Assembly: GCF_040218225.1 (NCBI RefSeq)
Contig: NZ_JAVJQO010000003.1
Coordinates: 62,001 to 126,000, forward strand
Source of the DNA: Gracilimonas sp.
GTDB lineage: Bacteria; Bacteroidota; Rhodothermia; Balneolales; Balneolaceae
Direction: 5' to 3'
Length of the DNA stretch: 64,000 nt
Position numbers and translations under genes: made by a program. The notes under the pieces were generated by a model, which saw only the letters and a program-made list of their open reading frames with translations, was not told where the DNA came from and did not search any database. Below, piece after piece: positions 55,091 through 63,875 of this stretch (position 1 is its first letter; the number at the start of each line of letters is the position of its first letter).

Positions 55091-55768
55091 TTAATTATTT
55101 TCCTGGAAATCTTTGAAAGTAATCCGCACTCTTAAGGTATGTTCTATCGCTCTCATTTCTTCAAGAAACTTTCGATTGTTTCTCTCATCCATAAATTCAA
55201 TTTGATACTCATAATCATAACGACCGTTGTTTCGCGCTGTGATTTCAACATCATCATAATCGGTACAATATTTATCCAAAATGCTTAACACAGTATCATG
55301 ACCCTTACCATCCTGAAGGCGGAAAGTAAGTGTTCCACGCACTCCATCCTTGGTGCTAAAAGGACTTAAATGAAGTACTAAAGCCATTGTACAAAACAGT
55401 ACTGTACCCACAAAGGCAATAGTATAGCCAAATACACCAATAGCTAAACCAACACTAAGTGAGGCAAAAATAAATAAGATGTTTCTTACATCCTGTATTC
55501 GGGTTCTGAAACGTATCATAGCCAAGGCCCCAAACGCACCTAAGCCACGGGCAAGACTATCACCAATTGCCATCATAACCATGGCTGCTACAATAGATCC
55601 CAGAGCAAGTCCCTGGAAAAAATTCTTAGGATATTGATGTCCCGAAAAAGTGACTTTATGAGTAATAGCTATTAACGAAGAAAGAGCAAACGCCCAAACC
55701 AGCGAATAGAATACATTTAATAAGGTTGGGTAATCATAGACCGGTTGATCCGGAAATAATTCGAACAT
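55091..55768 (-). CDS. DUF4956 multi-pass membrane protein
   Basis: This protein of 225 residues has four hydrophobic segments (~17-37, ~50-72, ~74-92 and ~95-130), with SLARGLGAFGALAMIRFRTRIQDVRNILFIFASL as the conserved DUF4956 core (written here only as its two halves joined at residues ~68-100), followed by a ~90-residue cytoplasmic domain. DUF4956 proteins are known from clusters with VTC-type polyphosphate polymerases, but none is here. It is the first gene of an operon with HlyD- and TolC-like genes and so could be the inner-membrane element of an export or envelope system (inference). Confidence 0.85.
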   Translation of the reverse strand: MFELFPDQPVYDYPTLLNVFYSLVWAFALSSLIAITHKVTFSGHQYPKNFFQGLALGSIVAAMVMMAIGDSLARGLGAFGALAMIRFRTRIQDVRNILFIFASLSVGLAIGVFGYTIAFVGTVLFCTMALVLHLSPFSTKDGVRGTLTFRLQDGKGHDTVLSILDKYCTDYDDVEITARNNGRYDYEYQIEFMDERNNRKFLEEMRAIEHTLRVRITFKDFQENN

Positions 55769-55872
55769 AATATAATTTGGTAACTCTGAATTTATCAGAG
55801 GCTGATCATAATTTAAAGCACAGCAATTATAATGCTCTTATCGGCCTATAAAAAATGAAATTAAACTAACCT

Positions 55873-56424
55873 TTATATTTTTTGGAGAGCAGGGGTTCTG
55901 GTCTTGGCATATTCAAAGGCTCCGAACATCACACCGGAATAGAAAAGATCTCCAAGTACGGTATAATGGAAAAATGGGATGCCTGCGGCATAACTCATAA
56001 ATAAACCCTCTATGCCCTGAGGATACATAGGATTACCGAGCCACGCGCCAAAATTTGTTATCAGGAAAAAGATAATGGAGGCACTTAAGCTTCCGGCCAC
56101 TACAGTTTTTGTATTCACTTTTTTCAGAATAAAAATACCGGCAACTACGATCAGTGCTATAGCTCCATACATCCAATAAAAACCAGGTGTAAAAAGAGTA
56201 AAGCCGCCATAAAAGCTCGCATAGAGTACATTATTGACCAGCAGATCACTTATAAACATCGCAAAGAGCGGCACCAGAAAAGAAAATTTCTTATCTGTAA
56301 AATACGCGGCCCCAAAAATGGACATTGCTCCGATAGGTGCAAAATTATATGGATGCGGAATAATTCTTGAGAGTGCCGCAATGATGATAAATCCGGATAA
56401 AACTAAAAAGCGTTTCTTATTCAT
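55873..56424 (-). CDS. DUF6580-type membrane protein, ECF-transporter S-component-like
   Basis: This protein of 183 residues has five or six membrane helices; FLVLSGFIIIAALSRIIPHP and FAPIGAMSIFGAAYF near the start are typical of the family, and the overall form resembles substrate-binding (S) units of energy-coupling-factor vitamin transporters. No ATPase or T unit is adjacent, and I see no vitamin riboswitch in the ~90 bases before it. The substrate is unknown. Confidence 0.75.
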   Translation of the reverse strand: MNKKRFLVLSGFIIIAALSRIIPHPYNFAPIGAMSIFGAAYFTDKKFSFLVPLFAMFISDLLVNNVLYASFYGGFTLFTPGFYWMYGAIALIVVAGIFILKKVNTKTVVAGSLSASIIFFLITNFGAWLGNPMYPQGIEGLFMSYAAGIPFFHYTVLGDLFYSGVMFGAFEYAKTRTPALQKI

Positions 56425-56455
56425 TGATCTGTTTGGTGCTTGTTATAATCCCTAA

Positions 56456-56492
56456 AATAAAAAAAGCATCGCCTCAAATGAAACGATGCTTT
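56456..56492 (-). terminator. Intrinsic terminator of the YceI gene
   Basis: Arms AAAGCATCG (56463-56471) and CGATGCTTT (56484-56492) with a 12-base loop; on the minus strand a U-rich run follows. It lies 24 bases after the YceI stop. Confidence 0.85.
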
Positions 56493-56515
56493 CGAAATAA
56501 CCGGATTTTCTAAAT

Positions 56516-57145
56516 TTATTTAGAAGTATCGGAGTTTGTTCCTTTCTTGCTGTTCAATTCAAGATTGAGATCAACCGTTACTTCGTCACCAATTACAGCA
56601 TCAGAAGCCCAGTCGCCGGTACCCACGGTGTAGTCAGTGCGGTCTAAAGTTGTTGAAGCTGTAATACCCGCTACAAGTGTATTTTCTTTCATTGGGTTAT
56701 CCTTAACGCCTAACAATGTAAATGGCAGTGCGACCTCTTTGGAAACATCTTTGATCGTGAGCGTACCATTTGCTACAAATTTATTCTCTCCTGTCTTTTC
56801 AATACTAGAGCTTTTAAAAGTGATGTGTGGCCATTTTTCTGCGTTGAAGAAGTCAGCTGTTTTGAGGTGGCCATCTCTTCTCTCGTTGTTTGTATCAATG
56901 CTCTTCACCATAATTTTGACATCGATCATACTTTCTTCAAGATTCTCAGGGTCAAAATTAACTGTGGCTTCGTAATCGTTAAATTCACCATTTACCGGGG
57001 TAAAAAAGTGAGTTACTTCAAAATTAATGGCACTGTGCGCTTTATCAATTGTCCAGCTGGTAGCAGCATACTTTGTTAAAGCTAAAGATGACAGAATAAA
57101 TATTGTTAATGCTAATACAGATGTTAATTTATTTAATGTTTTCAT
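56516..57145 (-). CDS. YceI-family periplasmic lipid-binding protein
   Basis: This protein of 209 residues has a signal peptide (ending near SSLALTKYA), then WTIDKAHSAINFEVTHFFTPVNG, the DGHLKTADFFNAEKWPHITF block and GTLTIKDVSKEVALPFTL, all standard YceI. The family is a lipocalin-like barrel that binds polyisoprenoids. It stands alone with its own terminator. The 260-base gap upstream also carries a possible 30-residue ORF on the other strand. Confidence 0.92.
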   Translation of the reverse strand: MKTLNKLTSVLALTIFILSSLALTKYAATSWTIDKAHSAINFEVTHFFTPVNGEFNDYEATVNFDPENLEESMIDVKIMVKSIDTNNERRDGHLKTADFFNAEKWPHITFKSSSIEKTGENKFVANGTLTIKDVSKEVALPFTLLGVKDNPMKENTLVAGITASTTLDRTDYTVGTGDWASDAVIGDEVTVDLNLELNSKKGTNSDTSK

Positions 57146-57305
57146 TGGTGTTGCAAATATTTAAGATTTTAGAGTTGTGTTAACCCCACAACACAACGAA
57201 TCAGAGAATAATTTCCTTTAATGTTAAATCATTATTAATTCTTTTTGCTCCTCAGAGGAAGCAAACTGCAAATTTTCCTTTACTAATGTTAGAAGGTGTA
57301 AAAAC

Positions 57306-57398
57306 ATGGAAGAAGCAGAACATTTATTTCCTGCATGGGTTTGCATTAGTATAATACTTACCGTTAGTTATTCATTAATAATTCAATACTTAAACTAA
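57306..57398 (+). CDS. Possible 30-residue membrane peptide before the DUF4168 gene
   Basis: A 30-codon ORF (MEEAEHLFPAW followed by one hydrophobic helix, ending IIQYLN) stops nine bases before the DUF4168 ATG. The single-helix composition and spacing to the next start fit a small membrane protein or a leader, but no homologue comes to mind, and chance cannot be excluded. Confidence 0.35.
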   Translation: MEEAEHLFPAWVCISIILTVSYSLIIQYLN

Positions 57399-57407
57399 AT
57401 ACCTTTT

Positions 57408-57935
57408 ATGAAAAAATTAGTGCGTTATACATTTGTTTTAATCTTGGGTGCAGTTCTTAGCACAGCTACTGTTTTTGCACAACAACAGCAAATGCCGCCT
57501 CAGCCTGAACCATTAAGCCCTGAAGAAGTCACTGATGAACAACTCGAAATGGTTGTTAATGTATCTGAAGCGGTTCAAGGTCTTCAAAAAGAGGCCGATA
57601 CTCAGATGAGAGAAGTTATTGCTGGTCAGGACATGGAGTATAGCCGTTTTCAGCAAATCATGATGGCTCAGCAAAATCCACAAATGGCCGGTCAGGTAAA
57701 TGTTACTGAAGAAGAAAAAAAGACCCTCCAATCAGTTCAACCAAAGCTGCAGGAAATTTCCATGAAAGTTCAGCAAGGTTATATGACTGCCATACAAGAT
57801 GAAGGACTTTCTCCACAAAAATTTCAACAAATTGCCCAGGCTATTCAGTCTCATCCTGAAGTTGCAAAGCGTTTCGAAGAGATCAAAAGTGAATCTGCGG
57901 GAGAAACTGAATCTAATGATGGAAATGACGGTTAA
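57408..57935 (+). CDS. DUF4168-family secreted protein
   Basis: This protein of 175 residues has a signal peptide ending VFAQQQQ. The mature part is acidic and helical; VTDEQLEMVVNVSEAVQGLQ and LSPQKFQQIAQAIQSHPEVAKRF match the repeated DUF4168 pattern. The function is unknown. An intrinsic terminator follows 35 bases downstream. Confidence 0.85.
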   Translation: MKKLVRYTFVLILGAVLSTATVFAQQQQMPPQPEPLSPEEVTDEQLEMVVNVSEAVQGLQKEADTQMREVIAGQDMEYSRFQQIMMAQQNPQMAGQVNVTEEEKKTLQSVQPKLQEISMKVQQGYMTAIQDEGLSPQKFQQIAQAIQSHPEVAKRFEEIKSESAGETESNDGNDG

Positions 57936-57970
57936 TCGTCTTCTAATTTTAGATTAGATTGATATTCACG

Positions 57971-57996
57971 CCCGGTGCAAATGCATCGGGTTTTTT
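57971..57996 (+). terminator. Intrinsic terminator of the DUF4168 gene
   Basis: Hairpin CCCGGTGC/GCATCGGG with an AAAT loop (57971-57990), then six T. It overlaps the end of the convergent DNA glycosylase gene by two bases. Confidence 0.9.
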
Positions 57997-58594
57997 ATTT
58001 ACTTACCCATTTTGAATCCCTAATAGTAAAGCGCCAGGGTAATTTTGCATCCTCACCGGCATAGTCAACTCCGATTCTGGGACTCGAAGCTATCTCCTCT
58101 TCCTCGAACTTAATCCCACGATCTTCAATCCAGATTATATCCCCAAGAAGATCACTCTCATTATTTGAAGTAGTGATTCCCAAAGCCTGTGACAACTTAC
58201 CCGGACCATTTGTAATAACAGGCTGGAGTTTTTCCCTTCCTCTTCTTTGAACCATTACATCTTCACCTTCAACAGGTTTAATTGCCCGAATCAGAATAGC
58301 ATCGGCCAGTCCTTCTTTATTTGTCACTACGTTAAAAAGATGGTGAATTCCATAGCACAAATATATGTAGGCATAACCTGGCGGGCCATATATAGTCTCC
58401 GTGCGGGCTGTTCTGACATCCGGATAAGCATGACAGGCTCTATCGGTTCGCCCGTTATAGGCTTCCGTCTCTGCTATAATTCCTTTTGTAAGTACTCCAT
58501 CGAAATTTGTACATATCACCTTCCCGATTAGCTCTTTACTGATTTGCACTACATCATCACGTTCGTAAAAACTGCGGGGTAGTTTTGAAGCCAT
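57995..58594 (-). CDS. mpg: 3-methyladenine (alkyladenine) DNA glycosylase, Mpg/AAG type
   Basis: This protein of 199 residues has the AAG family blocks: LIGKVICTNFDG, IAETEAYNGRTDRACHAY, YGPPGYAYIYLCYGIHHLFNVVT, AILIRAIKPVEG and TNGPGKLSQALGI. It removes alkylated purines for base excision repair. Its ATG shares one base with the stop of the YihY gene (TGATG), so the two are coupled. Confidence 0.93.
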   Translation of the reverse strand: MASKLPRSFYERDDVVQISKELIGKVICTNFDGVLTKGIIAETEAYNGRTDRACHAYPDVRTARTETIYGPPGYAYIYLCYGIHHLFNVVTNKEGLADAILIRAIKPVEGEDVMVQRRGREKLQPVITNGPGKLSQALGITTSNNESDLLGDIIWIEDRGIKFEEEEIASSPRIGVDYAGEDAKLPWRFTIRDSKWVSK

Positions 58595-59607
58595 CAGGAA
58601 ATAGCTGTGTATGGGTTTTCTTCAATAGCTGGCCGATTCCCTAAAAATACATCTTTGTATGCCCTTGCCATGATGGCACTAATCACGAATAGAAGCGCTG
58701 TATAAAAAGTCCATACTCCCAATAGGATAAGTATAGTATAGCCCTGGTAAAAATACCGGTAGGTTGAAAAGGCGTATTCGAGATATGTGCTCAGTCCAAA
58801 TTTAGCGATTTCGAAGAGCAAGGTATACGTCAGGGCTGCCATCAAAGCTACTTTGGGCTTTATTTTACGCTCACTTACAAACCGGAAGACCACATATAAG
58901 ATCATAAAAGCCAGAATAATGGGCAGCACGATATTCAAAAAGTCATAAATCCAGGGAAGCTCAATTACAATATCTGTAAAAGGCACATTTATTCTGCTCA
59001 GGTTAAACAAAGAAATGGTGGAAACAGCGAGACTGAAAAACAGGAATACCGTTCCAATCAAACTAAACCCAAAAAAGTTATACACTACATCCATCACGGG
59101 GTGTTTCCGCTCTTTAATATCAAAAGTATCGAAGAGTACATGCTTAAGGCTATGGAGCAATCCCTGGGTAAAAAACATGAGTACAATAATACCGATGATT
59201 CCGAAAATTTGACGGGCTCCAACCAGCGGGCGAAGCAGCGACTCTATAGTTACTGCTCCTTGAAATACATCATTATTCTGGGTTTCGTAGGTAAAGCTGG
59301 GGAAGAATTCGCGTCCATAACGCACAATTTCATTAAATGCCTCATCCACTGAGAGTACATACCCGATAATCGAAATCAGGATTAAGACGAAAGGAATTGC
59401 ACAAATAAACAAATTGAAGGTGATGGCTGAGGCATTGAAAAAGATGTCTTTTTTGCCTGCCAGCTTTAAAACCCGTTTCCAAAATTCTTTGTGTTTCTCC
59501 AAAAGATGTATACAATTTGATGAAGGGTAAAATTCGCAGGATGTAGAGTTAATTCCAAACAAACATTTCGCACATAGTTTTTCAGGTAATACATTGGTAA
59601 GTTCCAC
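58594..59607 (-). CDS. YihY/BrkB-family inner-membrane protein
   Basis: This protein has 337 residues with six membrane helices. The N-terminus carries an unusual Cys-rich extension (KLCAKCLFGINSTSCEFYPSSNC region, Cys at ~12, 15, 23 and 31) before the typical FNASAITFNLFICAIPFVLIL start of the YihY domain. The family (once called RNase BN by mistake) is of unknown function. The Cys cluster might bind a metal (inference). Confidence 0.88.
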   Translation of the reverse strand: MELTNVLPEKLCAKCLFGINSTSCEFYPSSNCIHLLEKHKEFWKRVLKLAGKKDIFFNASAITFNLFICAIPFVLILISIIGYVLSVDEAFNEIVRYGREFFPSFTYETQNNDVFQGAVTIESLLRPLVGARQIFGIIGIIVLMFFTQGLLHSLKHVLFDTFDIKERKHPVMDVVYNFFGFSLIGTVFLFFSLAVSTISLFNLSRINVPFTDIVIELPWIYDFLNIVLPIILAFMILYVVFRFVSERKIKPKVALMAALTYTLLFEIAKFGLSTYLEYAFSTYRYFYQGYTILILLGVWTFYTALLFVISAIMARAYKDVFLGNRPAIEENPYTAIS

Positions 59608-59654
59608 ACCTTAATTCAGCAATCTATCAGCATTTAAACAGGTATTTTAAGCGC

Positions 59655-62324
59655 ATGAGTGCTAAAAAAAAGCAGACTCCGCTGATGCGGCAGTATTTTC
59701 AGATTAAAGATGAACACCCTGGAACTATTCTACTGTTCCGGGTTGGAGATTTTTATGAGACTTTTGCCGATGATGCCCAGCTGGTAAGCAAAGAATTGGG
59801 TATTACCCTCACCAAAAGAAATAATGGGGGTGACCAAACTCCGCTGGCCGGATTTCCCTATCATGCATTAGATAATTATTTACCCAAGCTAGTCAAAAAA
59901 GGCTATAAAGTAGCTGTTTGTGATCAGACTGAGGATCCGGAAGAAGCCAAAAAGGCTGGACGCAAAATTGTGGAGCGTGAGGTTACCGAGATTACTACCC
60001 CCGGCGTTACTATGTCGGAAAAGCTGCTGGATCATAAACGTAACAACTACATCGCTTCCCTTCATTGGGATGGATCGACGGTTGGAGTTGCCTTCTCAGA
60101 TATTTCAACCGGTGAATTTGCCCTCAGTCATGTAGATGAGAAAAACCTGGACAGTTTACTTGCTGCCATACAGCCTTCAGAAATTCTGGTTCAGCAAAAA
60201 AGGAAGAATAAGCTGGATGAAAAGCTGACGCACCATAACATCAGCTACATTGAAGATTGGGTATATGATGGAGATTATGGGTATAACCTGCTCACTGACC
60301 ATTTTGAAACACATTCTCTGAAGGGTTTCGGTGTTGAAAACCTGAAAGTAGCACATGTTGCCGCCGGTTCGCTGATGCACTACATGCAGGAAACGCAGAA
60401 AGCTTATTTACGCCACCTGCGCCGGCTATACGCTTATGAAAGCAGTGAATTCATGAGCCTGGACGCTGCCACCAAACGAAATCTCGAGCTTACCGCCAGT
60501 ATTCAGGAAGGCGGAACGGATGGAACCTTGATTTCCATACTGGATGACACCTGCACAGCTATGGGCGGCCGGTTGCTCCGCCGTTGGATTATGCGTCCGT
60601 TGAAAAGACTAAAGCCCGTTCAGCAGCGACTGGATGCCGTCGAGAAACTCTACAAAAATACTGACATCCGGCAAACACTTCGGGAGGAGCTGGAGCAAGT
60701 TGGTGATATGGAACGCCTCATCTCTCGGATTGCAATGGGCCGAACCAATGCCCGCGATGTAGTTCAACTGAAACTTTCGCTGGCTCAAATTCCGCGATTG
60801 AAATCTCAATTTTCAGGAATTGAAGATCCACTGCTTGAAAATATTTCGAGCCGCCTGAAATTATTGATTGAAGTTCAGGAACGAATTAATACAGCTCTTA
60901 AAGACGATCCTCCGGCCAGCGTGCGCGACGGCGGCATGATCGAAGATGCTTTTAATGATGAACTGGATGAGCTCAGAGATATCGCCAAAAACGGGAAAAA
61001 ATATATCGCCAAGATTAAAGATGATCTGGCAAAAGAGCATAACATTCCTTCCCTCAAGATTGGTTACAACAAAGTGTTTGGTTACTACATCGAAGTAACT
61101 AATACCCATAAAGACAAAGTGCCGGAAAGTTTCATCCGTAAGCAGACGCTGGTGAATTCCGAGCGTTACATTACCCCGGAGCTGAAAGAGGTCGAAGAAA
61201 AAGTACTATCGGCTGAAGAGCGAAGTAAAACGCTGGAATATGAGCTTTTTGAAGAACTGAGGCTGTATGTTGCCGAGTTTGCCGATGACGTTCAGCAGGT
61301 TTCTCACGCCATTGCCGAGCTGGATTGCCTTCAGGGTTTTGCCGAAATCGCCTTCCGGAATAATTATGCCAAACCGGAAGTGGGTGATCATGAAGAAATT
61401 GATATCAAGAAAGGTCGTCATCCCGTGGTGGAAAAATCGCTGCCTATGGGTGAGCCATTTATTCCGAATGATATTAAGCTGGATAATGACGAGCAGCAAA
61501 TCCTGATCATAACCGGACCGAATATGGCGGGTAAAAGTATCATTCTTCGCCAAACCGGCCTGATTGTTTTGCTTGCCCAAGTCGGGAGTTTTGTGCCCGC
61601 TAAAGAAGCTAAAATTGGCTTGGTTGATAAGATCTTTACCCGCGTTGGGGCTTCCGATAACCTGGCCGCCGGAGAAAGTACCTTCCTGGTTGAAATGAAT
61701 GAAGCCGCCAATATTCTGAATAATGCTACCCCACGATCTTTGATTTTGCTGGATGAAGTTGGTCGTGGCACTTCCACTTTTGATGGTTTGAGTATCGCCT
61801 GGTCGCTGGCTGAGTATCTTCATAACCACGCACCTGTTGCTGCGAAAACGCTCTTTGCTACTCATTATCATGAGCTGAATGAGCTGGAGCAAATGTATGA
61901 GCGTACCAAAAACTACAACGTGCAGGTAAAGGAACATGATGGAAAAGTGGTATTTCTGCGAAAACTCATTCCGGGCGGAGCCGATCACAGTTATGGAATT
62001 CAAGTCGCAGATATGGCTGGGCTTCCGCAAGTTGTGATTGAGCGAGCTAAGGAAATTCTCAAAAATCTCGAAAGTCACAGTCTCGACATCACCAATAAAA
62101 ACGGGACTATTGAGAAAGAGGCTTCATCCAAAAAAGAAGCCGCTAAAAATCTTTCAGAAAAAGTAGATAAACAACCTGAAACCTCTCAGATGACGATGTT
62201 TCAAACGCATGTAGATCCAAGAATTGAAACGGTATTGAATAAGCTCGAAGCCACCGATCCAAACCGTATGACCCCGATCGAAGCGCTGATGCTGATTACA
62301 GAACTCAAAAGACTGGTTGATTAG
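59655..62324 (+). CDS. mutS: DNA mismatch repair protein MutS
   Basis: This protein of 889 residues has the mismatch-contact Phe33-x-Glu35 in VGDFYETF, connector, lever and clamp regions, and the ATPase with Walker A ITGPNMAGKS (Lys627), ASDNLAAGESTFLVEM and LLDEVGRGTSTFDG, then the FATHYHEL segment. The C-terminal dimerisation helix is present (IEALMLITELKRL). MutL is not in the window. The gene is visibly GC-richer than its neighbours. It is divergent from the YihY/mpg pair with a 47-base gap. Confidence 0.97.
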   Translation: MSAKKKQTPLMRQYFQIKDEHPGTILLFRVGDFYETFADDAQLVSKELGITLTKRNNGGDQTPLAGFPYHALDNYLPKLVKKGYKVAVCDQTEDPEEAKKAGRKIVEREVTEITTPGVTMSEKLLDHKRNNYIASLHWDGSTVGVAFSDISTGEFALSHVDEKNLDSLLAAIQPSEILVQQKRKNKLDEKLTHHNISYIEDWVYDGDYGYNLLTDHFETHSLKGFGVENLKVAHVAAGSLMHYMQETQKAYLRHLRRLYAYESSEFMSLDAATKRNLELTASIQEGGTDGTLISILDDTCTAMGGRLLRRWIMRPLKRLKPVQQRLDAVEKLYKNTDIRQTLREELEQVGDMERLISRIAMGRTNARDVVQLKLSLAQIPRLKSQFSGIEDPLLENISSRLKLLIEVQERINTALKDDPPASVRDGGMIEDAFNDELDELRDIAKNGKKYIAKIKDDLAKEHNIPSLKIGYNKVFGYYIEVTNTHKDKVPESFIRKQTLVNSERYITPELKEVEEKVLSAEERSKTLEYELFEELRLYVAEFADDVQQVSHAIAELDCLQGFAEIAFRNNYAKPEVGDHEEIDIKKGRHPVVEKSLPMGEPFIPNDIKLDNDEQQILIITGPNMAGKSIILRQTGLIVLLAQVGSFVPAKEAKIGLVDKIFTRVGASDNLAAGESTFLVEMNEAANILNNATPRSLILLDEVGRGTSTFDGLSIAWSLAEYLHNHAPVAAKTLFATHYHELNELEQMYERTKNYNVQVKEHDGKVVFLRKLIPGGADHSYGIQVADMAGLPQVVIERAKEILKNLESHSLDITNKNGTIEKEASSKKEAAKNLSEKVDKQPETSQMTMFQTHVDPRIETVLNKLEATDPNRMTPIEALMLITELKRLVD

Positions 62325-62339
62325 AAGAAGAATTAAACC

Positions 62340-62490
62340 GTCATTGCGAGGAGACTGAATTGTAAACCAGGCATAAGTTGTTTAACGACGAAGCAATCTC
62401 CCGATTGTAACATCCCAAATAGTTCAGGGAGATCGCAGCGTCGAAAAGATTTTAAAATAGAATTTCAACTTTGATGCTCCTCGCGATGAC
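62340..62490. repeat. Dispersed palindromic element (CGTCATTGCGAGGAG family)
   Basis: This is a 151-base element with terminal inverted repeats GTCATTGCGAGGAG (62340-62353) and CTCCTCGCGATGAC (62477-62490), one mismatch, and a second nested pair (GACGAAGCAATCTCCC near 62387-62402 versus GGGAGATCGCAGCGTC near 62429-62444). It has no ORF. Sequences with the same core are well known as non-coding repeats spread through unrelated bacterial genomes (from memory). It fills the mutS-era gap and would fold into a cruciform in RNA. Confidence 0.8.
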
Positions 62491-62502
62491 AACCATAAGT
62501 AT

Positions 62503-63390
62503 ATGACAGAAGAAACCAAACCCCACAAATCCGGATATGTAGCCATCATTGGTAAGCCGAATGCAGGAAAGTCTACCTTGATGAATAACATTCTGGGTGC
62601 CAAGATTTCTATTACCACACATAAGGCTCAGACCACCAGACACCAGATTGTGGGAATTTTTTCAGATGAGAACTCCCAGATTGTTTTTCTTGATACACCG
62701 GGAGTCATTAGCCCAAAGTATGAGCTCCAAAAAGCCATGATGAAAACGGTGGAGCGAGCCCGTTCAGATGCCGATCTTATTTTGTTCATTCATGATCCTA
62801 TGGATACTCATCCCCCTGATGATGTCGTGAATCTCATCAAGTCCATTAACAAGCCGATTTATTTGGTAGTAAATAAAATGGACGTAGCGAATCAGGATAA
62901 GGCTGAAAAATCTGTTGCTGAGTTGGAATCGAAAATGAAAATCCGATCTGTTCATTATACCTCAGCTACCATGGGAACCGGAGTGACTGAACTGATGGAA
63001 GAAATTAAAAAAGGATTATTGCCCGGACCTCCCTTCTACCCCAAAGAAGACCTGAGTGAACACCCTGTTCGTTTCTTTGTTTCTGAGCTCATTCGCGAGC
63101 AAATATTCCTGCAATTTCACCAGGAAATTCCGTATTCCTGCACAGTAGAAGTTGTTTCTTATGATGCGGAAGTCGACCTCGATCGTATCCATGCCGACAT
63201 CATTGTTAACCAAAAATCACAAAAAGGCATGCTGATTGGGAAAGGTGGTTCTGCTATTAAGGAACTGGGAATTGAAGCCCGAAAGTCGATTGAAGAGTTT
63301 ATTGGTAAGCAGGTGTATTTAGAGCTTCATGTGAAGGTCCGCGAAAAGTGGAGAGAGAAAGAAGGCTGGGTTCGAAACCTGGGATATTGA
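62503..63390 (+). CDS. era: GTPase Era
   Basis: This protein of 295 residues has G1 IGKPNAGKST (Lys23), the switch TTRHQIVGIF, G3 DTPGVISPKYELQ and G4 NKMDVA, with a C-terminal KH domain around GMLIGKGGSAIKELG. It binds 16S rRNA for 30S assembly. The start lies 12 bases after the palindromic element. Confidence 0.96.
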   Translation: MTEETKPHKSGYVAIIGKPNAGKSTLMNNILGAKISITTHKAQTTRHQIVGIFSDENSQIVFLDTPGVISPKYELQKAMMKTVERARSDADLILFIHDPMDTHPPDDVVNLIKSINKPIYLVVNKMDVANQDKAEKSVAELESKMKIRSVHYTSATMGTGVTELMEEIKKGLLPGPPFYPKEDLSEHPVRFFVSELIREQIFLQFHQEIPYSCTVEVVSYDAEVDLDRIHADIIVNQKSQKGMLIGKGGSAIKELGIEARKSIEEFIGKQVYLELHVKVREKWREKEGWVRNLGY

Positions 63391-63411
63391 TATGGAACAC
63401 GGACGACGCGG

Positions 63412-63449
63412 ATTGGCGTATTTTCATTAAATTGGCGTATTTTCATTAA
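63412..63449 (+). repeat. Tandem 19-base direct repeat
   Basis: Two perfect adjacent copies (63412-63430 and 63431-63449) beginning ATTGGCGTATTTTC, 21 bases after the era stop. Probably replication slippage; no function apparent. Confidence 0.9.
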
Positions 63450-63693
63450 ATGGTTATCCTGATAAATTCTTATGCATTTCACACTCTCCTTAGCCCTTAT
63501 TTAAGATTTAATTATCTAAAAAAATCGCTTTAAAGATTTTAGTTTATTTGAGATTGAAAAGATTTTTAAAGCTGCGTTAAGTTCAAAAAAGAATAACCAT
63601 TTAAAATCTGTGCCAACCCGTAATATCAGTGTCATCCCTGTTCCATCAAAAAATAATTTGCGCCTTCCGTTATCTACCCTTAACATTAGGGCA
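63450..63693. other. Non-coding AT-rich region before the leader peptide
   Basis: I see no gene in these 244 bases. They must contain the promoter for the leader-peptide/SAM-riboswitch transcript, but I cannot pick a -10/-35 pair with confidence; a TAATTTG at 63654-63660 resembles the Bacteroidota -7 box (TAnnTTTG) only loosely. Confidence 0.4.
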
Positions 63694-63771
63694 ATGAAAT
63701 TAACTCAACAAAATATTATCAGCTCTTGTCCAATGATGTGTTGCATGTGTATGTGCATGACGCAGACATAA
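63694..63771 (+). CDS. Cys/Met-rich leader peptide
   Basis: This 25-residue ORF starts MKLTQQNIIS and continues SCPMMCCMCMCMTQT. Eleven codons (63727-63759) contain five Cys and five Met, which is far from random and typical of attenuation leader peptides. Its UAA stop (63769-63771) lies within segment 1 of a three-segment attenuator, and an S-box riboswitch follows about 100 bases later. Shortage of charged Cys- or Met-tRNA would stall the ribosome on the run. It is too short for most gene finders. Confidence 0.8.
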   Translation: MKLTQQNIISSCPMMCCMCMCMTQT

Positions 63772-63775
63772 GGGC
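63770..63775 (+). promoter_or_regulatory. Attenuator segment 1 (antiterminator arm)
   Basis: AAGGGC overlaps the leader stop codon and is complementary to GCCCTT (63804-63809), the core of the left arm of the terminator. With a ribosome stalled upstream this pairing would block the terminator; with a ribosome at the stop codon the segment is covered and the terminator can form. Confidence 0.55.
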
Positions 63776-63801
63776 GATGATATAAAGAAAAGATTTTAGA
63801 T

Positions 63802-63836
63802 AAGCCCTTTTGAATGCAACTCAGAAGGGCTTTTTT
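63802..63836 (+). terminator. Attenuator terminator (segments 2 and 3)
   Basis: Arms AAGCCCTT (63802-63809) and AAGGGCTT (63825-63832) with a 15-base loop, followed by a T run to 63836. It sits between the leader peptide and the SAM riboswitch, so transcription must pass it to reach the downstream gene. Confidence 0.85.
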
Positions 63837-63875
63837 GTTGGATTAAGTTTCGTTCGTTCTTTTACAATAGTTGCA

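Noticed and set aside
61206-62078. Long 290-codon minus-strand ORF inside mutS
   Set aside because: It is a shadow of mutS, which has a complete set of conserved motifs on the plus strand; the antisense product resembles nothing.
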